Below are positions 20,056-27,865 of a DNA stretch of 64,000 nucleotides, piece after piece. Source of the stretch: Brevibacillus panacihumi (GTDB taxonomy: Bacteria; Bacillota; Bacilli; Brevibacillales; Brevibacillaceae); contig NZ_RHHT01000027.1 in the NCBI RefSeq assembly GCF_003710985.1, forward strand, positions 124,001 through 188,000. The letters are read 5' to 3'. The notes below the pieces were generated by a model, which saw only the letters and a program-made list of their open reading frames with translations, was not told the DNA's origin and searched no databases. The position numbers and the translations under genes were made by a program. Numbering within the stretch: position 1 is the first letter of the stretch; each line of letters starts with the position of its first letter.

Positions 20056-20079
20056 AGACCCGCCGACACGGGTTTTTTT
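20056..20079 (+). terminator. Orphan terminator-like hairpin
   Basis: GACCCG and CGGGT pair around CCGACA, followed by seven T. It reads on the plus strand, yet no plus-strand gene ends within 2 kb upstream. It may end a short unannotated transcript. Confidence 0.55.
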
Positions 20080-20096
20080 CATTGTTAATGCTTTTC

Positions 20097-20125
20097 TTGT
20101 ACCGACGTATTAACATATGTAAATT
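20097..20125 (+). promoter_or_regulatory. Candidate promoter of ECF sigma operon
   Basis: TTGTAC (20097-20102), 17 bp, TAAATT (20120-20125), 37 bp before the TTG start. No clear ECF-type AAC/CGTA pair at correct spacing is seen. Confidence 0.4.
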
Positions 20126-20162
20126 TCCTAGGTAGGCCTACTTAGTGAAAGGAGGGAAGGAA

Positions 20163-20744
20163 TTGGAGAGCGCTCGAGTTAATTTTGAAATTTTACAGAA
20201 TCGAGAAGACAAACTTGGCGGGGACGTTTTGACCACAGATGAGTTTTCTCAGATTTACGAAATGTATTTCAACCGTGTATACAAGTATATCTGCTATCGG
20301 ATTAACAATCATTACGAGGCAGAAGATCTTTGCAGCCAGGTTTTTGAAACAGTCATTACCAAATACCACACCTTCTCAGAAGAAAAAGCCAGGTTTGATG
20401 TATGGCTGTTTGCGATTACCAGAAACACGGTCACGGATTACTTTCGCTCACGGAAAAAAAGATTTCATTTTTCGCTTGATTCTATTACTGAGTTGATTCT
20501 GTCGAAACCATCCCCCGAAGAGTTGGCAATTCGGGATGACGAACATCAGGCGATGTTTCAAGCAATGGTCAAGCTGCGTGATAAAGAACGGAACATCATC
20601 GCAATGAAATTCGCTGCAGGTCTGAAAAATTCAGAAATTGCAGAGCTAATGGGTGTAAGCGAGTCAAATATTGGTGTGGTCGTCTACAGGATCATAAACA
20701 AGCTGCGTAAATATTTGGAGGTAGGAAGGGATCGAGATGAGTGA
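20163..20744 (+). CDS. ECF-type RNA polymerase sigma factor
   Basis: 193 aa from a TTG at 20163, 7 nt after GGAGG. Region 2 is FSQIYEMYFNRVYKYICYRINN with EAEDLCSQVFETV and the -10 recognition segment FDVWLFAITRNTVTDYFR. Region 4 (LRDKERNIIAMKFAAGLKNSEIAELMGVSESNIGVVVYRII) holds the helix-turn-helix. It has no region 1 or 3, as expected for group IV factors. The downstream gene, overlapping by 8 bp, encodes a membrane protein that probably controls it. The inducing signal and regulon are unknown. Confidence 0.9.
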   Translation: MESARVNFEILQNREDKLGGDVLTTDEFSQIYEMYFNRVYKYICYRINNHYEAEDLCSQVFETVITKYHTFSEEKARFDVWLFAITRNTVTDYFRSRKKRFHFSLDSITELILSKPSPEELAIRDDEHQAMFQAMVKLRDKERNIIAMKFAAGLKNSEIAELMGVSESNIGVVVYRIINKLRKYLEVGRDRDE

Positions 20745-21594
20745 AAAACGTGATCCGAAGTCATTTGAGAGGGTAGTTCATCTGCTTGAGGATATGGAGC
20801 TCGATAACCATTTGGCCAAAGAGCGCATTTTCAAGCGACTGGTAAACAAGATGGAGACGGGAACGATTCAACCCCAACATACGAAAAAGGACGGGATATC
20901 GATGATGAAAAGAAAATGGAAAACGGTTGCTGCAGCAACAGCAGCTATCATCTTCATTGGCGGTGCGCTTTCAACGAACTCATACGCACAGGGAATGATC
21001 CAATCGATCCTGGCGCGTTTCCAGGTGGGGAATTTGGAGATTGTTCAATACGACAAGGAGTTGCCGCCTTCTGAAACAGCCGGATCGGTCGAGCAGGATC
21101 GCGAAGCCGTATCGAATGTGGTTGAACTGCCGATTCAGCCCAAGCTTACGCTGCAAGAAGCTCGTTTGGCAACAGGCATGAATTTCCCGGCGCCTTCATG
21201 GGTGGCTGATTTTGCATATGTCAACACTGTCATTCACGGCAAATCGATGGTGGAGGTCCAATACAAGCAAGATGAAAAAACGGCAAATTTCCTGATCTCT
21301 CATGGTGGTGAAAACGGCATCGGAACCTCAGGTGAAGTCAAAACAGAAGTTATTGCTGGGAAGAAAGTCTATTTCGCAAACGGGATTGTGATTTGGGAGA
21401 ATGAAGGATACACGGTAGAGTTGTACGCCCGGGAGGATTTTGACTCTGTCACTCTTGAAAAAATCATCAGCAGCTTTGAAATAGGTGAACCGTTGACACA
21501 AGAGGAGGTTAAGAAAGCGCAAGGTCTATTAGAAAGCTCGTTGCAATCAGAAAAAGCCGGTCCTGCTCCAGCTCCTGCAGCTGGAAATGAGTAG
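20737..21594 (+). CDS. Membrane-anchored partner of ECF sigma factor (DUF4367-like, putative anti-sigma)
   Basis: 285 aa. Residues 1-60 are charged and cytoplasmic. One transmembrane helix follows around residues 67-83 (TVAAATAAIIFIGGALS), then an extracytoplasmic domain. Within that domain, residues from about 125 (LTLQEARLATGMNFPAPSW...FSEIGEP-like ending) resemble DUF4367, a module common in anti-sigma-like proteins. Overlap with the ECF gene indicates coupled, stoichiometric synthesis. No zinc-binding HxxxCxxC anti-sigma motif is present at the N-terminus, so its mode of control may differ from RsiW. Confidence 0.65.
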   Translation: MSEKRDPKSFERVVHLLEDMELDNHLAKERIFKRLVNKMETGTIQPQHTKKDGISMMKRKWKTVAAATAAIIFIGGALSTNSYAQGMIQSILARFQVGNLEIVQYDKELPPSETAGSVEQDREAVSNVVELPIQPKLTLQEARLATGMNFPAPSWVADFAYVNTVIHGKSMVEVQYKQDEKTANFLISHGGENGIGTSGEVKTEVIAGKKVYFANGIVIWENEGYTVELYAREDFDSVTLEKIISSFEIGEPLTQEEVKKAQGLLESSLQSEKAGPAPAPAAGNE

Positions 21595-21616
21595 GATACA
21601 CAAGGATACGATGCTC

Positions 21617-21667
21617 AAGAGAGCAGGGTGTTCCAAAGCCAATGGCTGCGGGACACTCTCTTTTTGT
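21617..21667 (+). terminator. Weak terminator after ECF operon
   Basis: AGAGAGCAGGGTGTTCC and GGGACACTCTCT pair imperfectly, followed by TTTTTG. Confidence 0.45.
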
Positions 21668-21793
21668 ATGACCAGCCAGAAGGGGCTCCTCGTTGCTCTA
21701 CCGCCATCGAGACCCACGGGACAGGATGAAAGCCGTCAAGTGCTGAGGTATACTAGCGGATAAAGAAAGTTTTTTTCTGATTGGGACGGGGAC

Positions 21794-22390
21794 ATGCATA
21801 TGATAATGGCAGGACAACTGCTTCAACATTGCAATACGCTGTTTGGAGCAAAAGCTTCGTTGTACCAATACGAAGCAGCAGATGTGCTGATCGCGGTCTA
21901 CCCCCCGACCAAAAGGCGGGGCTGGTGGAGCTACGTGACATTGGAGCTGCATCGCACGGGGGAGAGCGAGTGTGTGATGTATTCCTACCGATTCGAGACG
22001 CAGATCGTGGCGCATCTGGCTGCTGTCTCGGCGCAGATCATCAGGCAGTGGGAGGAAGGCAGGGAGCGCATACAGACCGGCTCTGTCTATCGGTTGGAGC
22101 AGCCTGTGGCAGAGAAGTCGATTCTGCAATACGTGATGGCTGCGCCGCTTGATTTTGAAGAAGAGGGCTTTGATTACTTTACCGATGGCCGCGTGGTTGT
22201 TCGTTTGCTGATGCTGCATGCGATCGCGCGGGATGAGGCTGAATTTTTGGAGAGGCATGGTTTTGCTGCGCTGGAGGAGTTGTTTGTCCGAGCTGGTGTA
22301 GATTCTCTTGATTTGATGCGTCACCCTGTCGTTGGAGGAGGGATGGAGCAGAATGAAGACGATCGGCTTGAGAGTAACGGTAGTAGTTGA
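21794..22390 (+). CDS. Uncharacterised protein, possible suppressor-of-fused-like fold
   Basis: 198 aa. Segments such as VYPPTKRRGWWSYVTLELHRTG, then YRFETQIVAHLAAVSAQII, and DEAEFLERHGFAALEELFVRAGVDSLDLMR recall bacterial SUFU/immunity-type proteins, but I recognise the family only weakly. The ribosome-binding site is poor (GGACGGGG). The 3' end overlaps the start of the Nudix gene by 38 bp in another frame, so the two are probably one operon. Function unknown. Confidence 0.55.
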   Translation: MHMIMAGQLLQHCNTLFGAKASLYQYEAADVLIAVYPPTKRRGWWSYVTLELHRTGESECVMYSYRFETQIVAHLAAVSAQIIRQWEEGRERIQTGSVYRLEQPVAEKSILQYVMAAPLDFEEEGFDYFTDGRVVVRLLMLHAIARDEAEFLERHGFAALEELFVRAGVDSLDLMRHPVVGGGMEQNEDDRLESNGSS

Positions 22391-22820
22391 GCACCAGGGA
22401 AGCATCCTGCTGATAAAGGAAAAAAGAAGCAGCAGGGAAGGCTATAGCCTGCCTGGCGGTCAGATCGAGTTTCTGGAGACGATTGCAGAGGCGGCACGCA
22501 GGGAGGTATGGGAGGAAACAGGTCTCTTGGTAGAGATGGAGCGCCTGCTTTGGGTCGATGATCGGATCGACCACGCAGGGGAAGGGAAGCACACGGTCGG
22601 CATCGGGGTGCTAGCCAGACTGGTGGGGGAACAGACTGAGCCGATCCCTGGGGGGCTGGAGGATGAGCAAATCGAGTGGGCGGGCTGGGTTCCGCTGGAG
22701 GAGTGGAGGACTTTGCCATCCCTGCAGGGCAAAGTGAAAAATCTGGTATGGGGAGCCTTGTCAGAAGCGGACTATTCTCCTGATTATCATGGAAACGTGT
22801 GGGAGGCGCAGGAAAGCTGA
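22353..22820 (+). CDS. Nudix hydrolase
   Basis: 155 aa. The Nudix box GGQIEFLETIAEAARREVWEE-TG (GX5EX7REUXEEXGU) is complete, with all catalytic glutamates present. Preceding strands (VTVVVEHQGSILLIKEKR) are typical MutT-like. Substrates of such enzymes are nucleoside diphosphate derivatives; this one cannot be narrowed. The ATG at 22353 follows GGAGGAGGG; an upstream in-frame TTG at 22332 overlaps that site. It overlaps the preceding gene and converges on the EamA gene 33 bp away. Confidence 0.88.
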   Translation: MKTIGLRVTVVVEHQGSILLIKEKRSSREGYSLPGGQIEFLETIAEAARREVWEETGLLVEMERLLWVDDRIDHAGEGKHTVGIGVLARLVGEQTEPIPGGLEDEQIEWAGWVPLEEWRTLPSLQGKVKNLVWGALSEADYSPDYHGNVWEAQES

Positions 22821-22853
22821 GCGGCACGGCATGCGCCGCTCGTTGCACTTCTG

Positions 22854-23765
22854 TCAGGAGGTTCTCACGACTGCACTTCGTCCTTTCGCTACTGCAAAAA
22901 CCACGATCAAGGCGGCGATAATGCCCCCTGCTGTAATGGATTCTGCCAGCAGCAGCCATGAGGCCAGCATCGTCAGAAAGGGCTGGACGTACTGGATTTG
23001 CCCCACCTTGGCAACCCCGCCGATGGCAAGCCCGTGATACCAGGCGAAGAAGGCGAGGAATTGGCTGATGACGCTCACATAGCCAAAGCCAAGCCAGGTG
23101 GACCAGGTCGCCTGCTGCAATTCTTCCAGCAGAGGGCCTGCGATGGGGACAACCAAAAAGGGAAAGGCAAGCACCAATGCCCAGCTAATGACCTGCCAGC
23201 TTCCCAGGGTCCGCGAGAGCTTTCCGCCAACTGCGTAGCCTATCGCTGCTGAGAGGACGGCAGCAAGCAAGGCTAGGTCTGCCCATTGCAATGCCCCCAT
23301 CCCGGAACTGATGGCGTAACCGAGAATCGTGACACAAGCCGTGATGCTGGAGAGCCAGTACAGGCGATAAGGACGTTCACCGGAAAAAAAGGCAGCTGCC
23401 CCTGCCGTAGCCAAGGGCAAGAGTGCGATGATAATGGCGCCATGCGAGGCAGGTACGCGTTCCATCGCCCAGGCAGAGAAAAACGGAAAGCCGAACACCA
23501 CTCCTGCGGCGACAAGAAAAAGCTGTTTGATTTCCGGCCAACGGGGAAAGGGCACGCGTCTGATTGCCAATAGCATCGCCGCCAGCAAAGCTGCCACCAA
23601 AGAGCGTCCCAATCCGGCAGAAGCAGGGGAGAGCACATCTACAATGAGTCTGGTAGAGGGAAGGGTCAGACTAAAACTACAAACACCCAACAAGCCGTAA
23701 AGTATACCTGCGTGTTCGACTGACAGGCTGCTTTTTTCTTTTGCCTTTGCTTCGGCATGCAACAT
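22854..23765 (-). CDS. EamA/DMT-family membrane exporter
   Basis: 303 aa with ten hydrophobic helices arranged as two EamA repeats; the second repeat includes GGKLSRTLGSWQVISWALVL and LAFFAWYHGLAIGGVAKVGQ, a strong DMT signature. Such proteins export amino acids or metabolites. The ATG at 23765 has AAAGGATGGG upstream and is preferred to the open-frame start at 23813. It is divergent from a MocR-type regulator gene, a frequent arrangement in which the regulator controls the exporter. Confidence 0.85.
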   Translation of the reverse strand: MLHAEAKAKEKSSLSVEHAGILYGLLGVCSFSLTLPSTRLIVDVLSPASAGLGRSLVAALLAAMLLAIRRVPFPRWPEIKQLFLVAAGVVFGFPFFSAWAMERVPASHGAIIIALLPLATAGAAAFFSGERPYRLYWLSSITACVTILGYAISSGMGALQWADLALLAAVLSAAIGYAVGGKLSRTLGSWQVISWALVLAFPFLVVPIAGPLLEELQQATWSTWLGFGYVSVISQFLAFFAWYHGLAIGGVAKVGQIQYVQPFLTMLASWLLLAESITAGGIIAALIVVFAVAKGRSAVVRTS

Positions 23766-23790
23766 TTGGATCCCATCCTTTATTTGAGAC

Positions 23791-23802
23791 GTACATGTGT
23801 AC
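23791..23802. promoter_or_regulatory. Palindromic arms GTACA..TGTAC between divergent genes
   Basis: GTACATGTGTAC lies in the divergent region between the EamA exporter and the MocR-type regulator. Five-base arms flank a two-base centre; candidate operator. Confidence 0.35.
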
Positions 23803-23922
23803 TGTTCTCTCATCTTAGAACCGGCTTGACAGAAAGCAAAGAGCCAATTGGTTGCAGGATGGGTAGGCCAATTTGTCGAAAAGCTTCAAGATGAAAGGTG
23901 CAGGAGAACAAAAAGGGCGGTG

Positions 23923-25359
23923 TTGGAAGTGGAGTGGAAACCGGATAAGCAGAGCAGTGAGCCTGTCTATCAACAGATCGCAAAACATATGGAGCGGCAG
24001 ATCATCGACGGGGAGCTGCCCCCGGGAACGGTCTTGCCGGCCGAGCGGGCTCTGTCAAGACGTTACGGAGTGAACCGGGGGACGGTGTCGGCAGCCTACG
24101 AGGAGCTGCGGGCATCCGGTCTGCTCCAATCCTTGCAGGGAAGCGGCACTTGGGTGAGCCGCCATCTCTGGGGCGTGCAGCAGATACCGAATTGGCACAA
24201 ATATACGCATGGAGGGGCATTTTTGCCTGCTTATCCCCTGAGCAAGCGCATAGGAGAAGCGTGCTTTGCACCCGGCATCATCAATTTGGCAAAGGCGGAA
24301 CTGTCTCCATCCATGATTGCCGCGATGCCGCTGGAGCGTCTGTCCAGCCTTCATCAAGCGGGGCTTTCGCTCGGCTATGCGCATCCCAAGGGAAGTCCGG
24401 AGATGCGGGAGGTCCTGGCTGTTCATCTGCGCACCCAATACGGCATAACTGCTTCGCCTGAGGAGATTCTTGTGACCTCGGGGGCGCAGCAAGCGCTTCA
24501 TCTTCTCTCCTTGTGCCTGCTCAGTCCCGGTGATGCGGTCGCGATGGAAGGACCTTCCTACTTTTATTCCTTGCCGCTCTTTATCTCTGCAGGGTTGCGC
24601 TTGTATCGGCTGCCGATGGATGAAGAGGGAGTCCTGCCTGAGCAGATTCGCTCTCTTCATCAAAAGCATAAGATTCGCATGGTCTTCGTCAATCCGACCT
24701 ACCACAATCCGACGGGGATCGTCTGGAGCGAGTCCCGTCGGCGCCATGTATTGGAGATCTGTCAGGAACTGCGCCTCCCTCTTGTAGAAGACGATGCCTA
24801 CGGCGCACTCACGCTGCATGGGCGAGCCAAGCCTCCCCTGCCCATCAAAGCGATCGATAAAAGCGGCGTGGTGCTCTACGTGAACAGTCTGTCCAAAACG
24901 GTTGCTCCCGGCTTGCGCATCGGATGGCTGGCAGGCCCCAGATCCGTCATCGAGCGACTTGCTGACGCCAAACAGCAGATGGATTTTGGCACGAGCAGCA
25001 TCTCGCAGCAGCTTGCTGCATCTTTCCTGGAAGACGCAAGCTGGTCGGCCCAAATGGAACGTCTGTCCTCCTATTTGCTGGAGCAGCGTCAGACCATGCT
25101 GGATGCATTGGAGAGGGAGGCGGGTGGCTTCTTGTCATGGAATGACCCGGAGGGCAGCTTTCATTATTGGTGCAGACTGCATAGGCCCATCGATGAAGAA
25201 GAGCTTTTGGATGCCATGATCCGCGAAGGAGTAGTCTGCACCCCCGGAGGTGTATACGGTGCGGAGGCTGGTTGGCTTCGACTCACCTATTCTTGGGAGA
25301 GCAAAGCCGGCATCCAGGAAGGGATACGTCGATTGGCTCGTGTTTTGCATTCATTTTAA
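23923..25359 (+). CDS. MocR-type regulator: GntR winged helix fused to aminotransferase domain
   Basis: About 478 aa. Residues 1-75 form a GntR winged helix (SEPVYQQIAKHMERQIIDGELPPGTVLPAERALSRRYGVNRGTV). The rest is a fold-type I aminotransferase domain with FVNPTYHNPTG, the Asp/Tyr segment LPLVEDDAYGAL and the PLP lysine in VNSLSKTVAPGLRIGW. MocR proteins use PLP or its aldimines as ligand (GabR, PdxR). The start is uncertain: the frame opens at 23848, and TTG 23923 gives a normal N-terminus but only a weak ribosome-binding site. The divergent EamA gene is the likely target. Confidence 0.85.
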   Translation: MEVEWKPDKQSSEPVYQQIAKHMERQIIDGELPPGTVLPAERALSRRYGVNRGTVSAAYEELRASGLLQSLQGSGTWVSRHLWGVQQIPNWHKYTHGGAFLPAYPLSKRIGEACFAPGIINLAKAELSPSMIAAMPLERLSSLHQAGLSLGYAHPKGSPEMREVLAVHLRTQYGITASPEEILVTSGAQQALHLLSLCLLSPGDAVAMEGPSYFYSLPLFISAGLRLYRLPMDEEGVLPEQIRSLHQKHKIRMVFVNPTYHNPTGIVWSESRRRHVLEICQELRLPLVEDDAYGALTLHGRAKPPLPIKAIDKSGVVLYVNSLSKTVAPGLRIGWLAGPRSVIERLADAKQQMDFGTSSISQQLAASFLEDASWSAQMERLSSYLLEQRQTMLDALEREAGGFLSWNDPEGSFHYWCRLHRPIDEEELLDAMIREGVVCTPGGVYGAEAGWLRLTYSWESKAGIQEGIRRLARVLHSF

Positions 25360-25427
25360 TGGCAGTTGGCTATAACAGGATGCATCCCGGATCATACTAC
25401 CAATGACGTTAAAAAAGGAGGGGGACT

Positions 25428-25643
25428 ATGGGGTTTTCGCTGGTTATCGGGTTTATCGAATCCCTCACTTCTTATTATTTGACGCTGGTTCTGTTGATTA
25501 CGGGATTGGTGCTGCGCTTCGGCTACCATCCCGCCTACCAAAGCCGCGAGATGAACCGGGACGCAGCTTTGGCAAAAGGGGGAGGTTATACCTGTCTCAT
25601 TCTCTCTGCTATCGTGTTGGTCATGCACTTTGTCGTTACTTGA
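25428..25643 (+). CDS. Small two-helix membrane protein beside the ger operon
   Basis: 71 aa with two hydrophobic segments (FIESLTSYYLTLVLLITGLVL and YTCLILSAIVLVMHFVV) joined by a polar loop. It has an excellent AAGGAGGGGG site. It is convergent with the gerC-like gene and overlaps its 3' end by 8 bp. Small membrane proteins of this size occur next to ger operons in other spore formers, so a germination role is plausible but unproven. Confidence 0.6.
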   Translation: MGFSLVIGFIESLTSYYLTLVLLITGLVLRFGYHPAYQSREMNRDAALAKGGGYTCLILSAIVLVMHFVVT

Positions 25644-26775
25644 ACTGTCCGAACCTGCGAATATAGGTGACGACATCGATGTGAATGTCGGCATGTTGAA
25701 ACACTTCGTCCCAATTATTCCGATGCTGCTTCCAGTACGGATGCTGATGACGGCGCATTTCTTCATACAAACCGAAGATATCGACTTTCTTTTTTTGCAT
25801 TTTGACGATTAGCTTTTCGGCGTTTTCCTTGATATTTCTGCTGATTTCCTTTTCGCGCTCTTTCAACTTCCTCAAAGAGGGCTTATGATCGAATCCGTCC
25901 TCCGCCAGGGATCCTTCCCCGCGAATGGAGAATGTGAAGACAGGAATTCCATTGCGGATTTCCGATTTGACGCTGGAGCGCGCGCCTCGCACCTCGAATG
26001 TGGTGACGTTTCTCTCCTGTTCGGGCCCATTTTTTACAATGACTTCATCTCCTGCGGTAAATGTGCCGTTGAGCCAACGCAGCGTCTTGACCTCCTGATC
26101 GGACAGCCAGCCGACGAGTCGATCTCCGCGCATGATGGCTCCGCCAGCCATCTTGGCTTCTCGCTTTTCGATGCGCAGAGCGGGGAGGACACAGTTTGCA
26201 CCCCCGTGAAAGTAGCTGGAAAACTGCCCGATCGTAGAGGTTTTGGGAAATCGGGCGGTCTTGGCCTCGCCTTCCTCCATCAATGTGCTGATGTATCTTC
26301 CCGAGATGGGCATCAGCTTGGGGTCGAGATCCAGGACTTCCCTTGCCCTGCCTTTGGCGATCACGAGCTTGATCTTGGGGCGGGATTCATGATCGCGATA
26401 AAACAGGTCGAGTGCGCGATCGATCCCTTCCTTCGCCAATTCTTCGCCGATGATGATGATCTGCAAGTGATCGTAGTAGGGCTGGCGCGCTACCCGGGTG
26501 GTCAAGATGCGAATGCATTCAAAAATGGACGGCCCGGTAGCACTCGCATTCCATACCGGAGAGATATTCGGGGTACTGATTCGGCCCGACAACGCCTGTG
26601 CTTCTGTCAGCTGTGCTGTAAATTCATAGAAATTGCGCTTCTCATCCTCCGTACGCACCTTGTCGATCGCGACCGCCATTACGATGAGCCGGTCTTGAAT
26701 CTCGACCCTGTCCCAACAGCCAGCCAGCAGGAACGGCAACAGAAAGAATAACGAGAGAAGCGGGCGGATTTTCAC
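25636..26775 (-). CDS. Ger(x)C-type germinant receptor lipoprotein
   Basis: 379 aa from a GTG whose GTGA junction overlaps the stop of the gerB-like gene. The N-terminal signal ends in a lipobox LLAGC, followed by WDRVEIQDRLIVMAVAIDK, a hallmark of GerAC/GerBC/GerKC proteins. The lipoprotein sits on the outer face of the spore inner membrane as the C subunit of a germinant receptor. It is the last gene of the gerA-gerB-gerC order on the minus strand. The ligand cannot be predicted. Confidence 0.92.
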   Translation of the reverse strand: MKIRPLLSLFFLLPFLLAGCWDRVEIQDRLIVMAVAIDKVRTEDEKRNFYEFTAQLTEAQALSGRISTPNISPVWNASATGPSIFECIRILTTRVARQPYYDHLQIIIIGEELAKEGIDRALDLFYRDHESRPKIKLVIAKGRAREVLDLDPKLMPISGRYISTLMEEGEAKTARFPKTSTIGQFSSYFHGGANCVLPALRIEKREAKMAGGAIMRGDRLVGWLSDQEVKTLRWLNGTFTAGDEVIVKNGPEQERNVTTFEVRGARSSVKSEIRNGIPVFTFSIRGEGSLAEDGFDHKPSLRKLKEREKEISRNIKENAEKLIVKMQKKKVDIFGLYEEMRRHQHPYWKQHRNNWDEVFQHADIHIDVVTYIRRFGQFK

Positions 26776-27863
26776 GTCGACGATACCCTCCTTGCCCTCC
26801 ATTTGTACGCCACGATCAATGACAGGGGAACCAGGCTGACCAGCCCGGCACCGAGCCAGCTTGTCCATTGGCTCCATCTTTCCACTTCCAGTACGTTGCG
26901 AGGAAGAACGGCGATCAAAAACACGATCGGTACATAAAGCAAAGAGACGACACGATGGTCCTGCAAACCTAGCAACTGAGCCGTGATCAGACTGGCGCAG
27001 TAATGGAACATGACAATCGAAGTGACAGCAAAAGGCACCCAGACCATCATCATGACCGAATCCAGTCTTTCAATAAACGAGCCGGGAACTTCAATGCTTT
27101 TGATGATGGCAAGCGCAGGATATTCGATCAGCTTTACTTCGGCGGCTCCCATCAGGGCAATGCTCAGAATCGTCAGGAGTGCGTAGAGGACAACGGTCAT
27201 CCCGATGGCAAGGATGGCAGATTGCAGCCCACGAGACGGATTTTCCATAAAGGGATGGAGAAACAGCAAAATCTCAAAACCTAGCAACGAAAAAAAGACG
27301 CTGGGAAATGATTGCAGGACAGGTTGAATCCCTTCTCCCAGGACGGGGAGAAGCCTGCCGAAGTCGGTCTCGCGCAAGGTTTGCGTCAGCACTAGCAACA
27401 AGGCGAACAATGCGAGAGGCTGGATAAATTCATTGAAACGAGCGATGGCGTTCACTCCTTGCAGAATCAGATACGTGCTGGTAACCAGCATGCCGAGCAC
27501 GATTACCTCTACCGGAGTCAAATCTAACAGAAACAGCTTCGTGACATCGGCGGACATTCTCACAATCGTGCCGACGAACATCAAAAAATAGAGAAGAAAA
27601 GCCAGCAAAACGCATCTGCCTAGAACAGGTCCAAGGAGCAGCGGCGCGTACTGGATAATGCCTTTGCCCGGGAAGCGATTGCCCAGGTAGGCCATGATCG
27701 ACACCGCAATGACAGCATAACCTCCGGCAAGAAGAATCACGAGCCATCCGTCCACCCCTGCACTGCGAACTAATCCGGACGGCAAGGAGAGGACACCCAC
27801 TCCTACCATTGCGGCAAACATTTGCAGGGACGCTTGCGTGCCGGTCAATTTATCTTTGATCAT
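26772..27863 (-). CDS. GerB-type germinant receptor permease subunit
   Basis: 363 aa with about ten transmembrane helices, belonging to the APC-related spore germination permeases (GerAB/GerKB). The first helix MFAAMVGVGVLSLPSG is typical. The B subunit is thought to bind the germinant. The ATG at 27863 lies 2 nt after the gerA-like stop, with AAAGGGTGG upstream; an in-frame GTG at 27872 would overlap that gene. Its 3' end overlaps gerC by 4 bp. Confidence 0.9.
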   Translation of the reverse strand: MIKDKLTGTQASLQMFAAMVGVGVLSLPSGLVRSAGVDGWLVILLAGGYAVIAVSIMAYLGNRFPGKGIIQYAPLLLGPVLGRCVLLAFLLYFLMFVGTIVRMSADVTKLFLLDLTPVEVIVLGMLVTSTYLILQGVNAIARFNEFIQPLALFALLLVLTQTLRETDFGRLLPVLGEGIQPVLQSFPSVFFSLLGFEILLFLHPFMENPSRGLQSAILAIGMTVVLYALLTILSIALMGAAEVKLIEYPALAIIKSIEVPGSFIERLDSVMMMVWVPFAVTSIVMFHYCASLITAQLLGLQDHRVVSLLYVPIVFLIAVLPRNVLEVERWSQWTSWLGAGLVSLVPLSLIVAYKWRARRVSST

Positions 27864-27865
27864 CG

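Noticed and set aside
19999-20088. 29-codon plus-strand frame (MDDLKEFEQLAGEG...)
   Set aside because: It has no ribosome-binding site and its end runs through the orphan terminator hairpin; no supporting evidence for translation.
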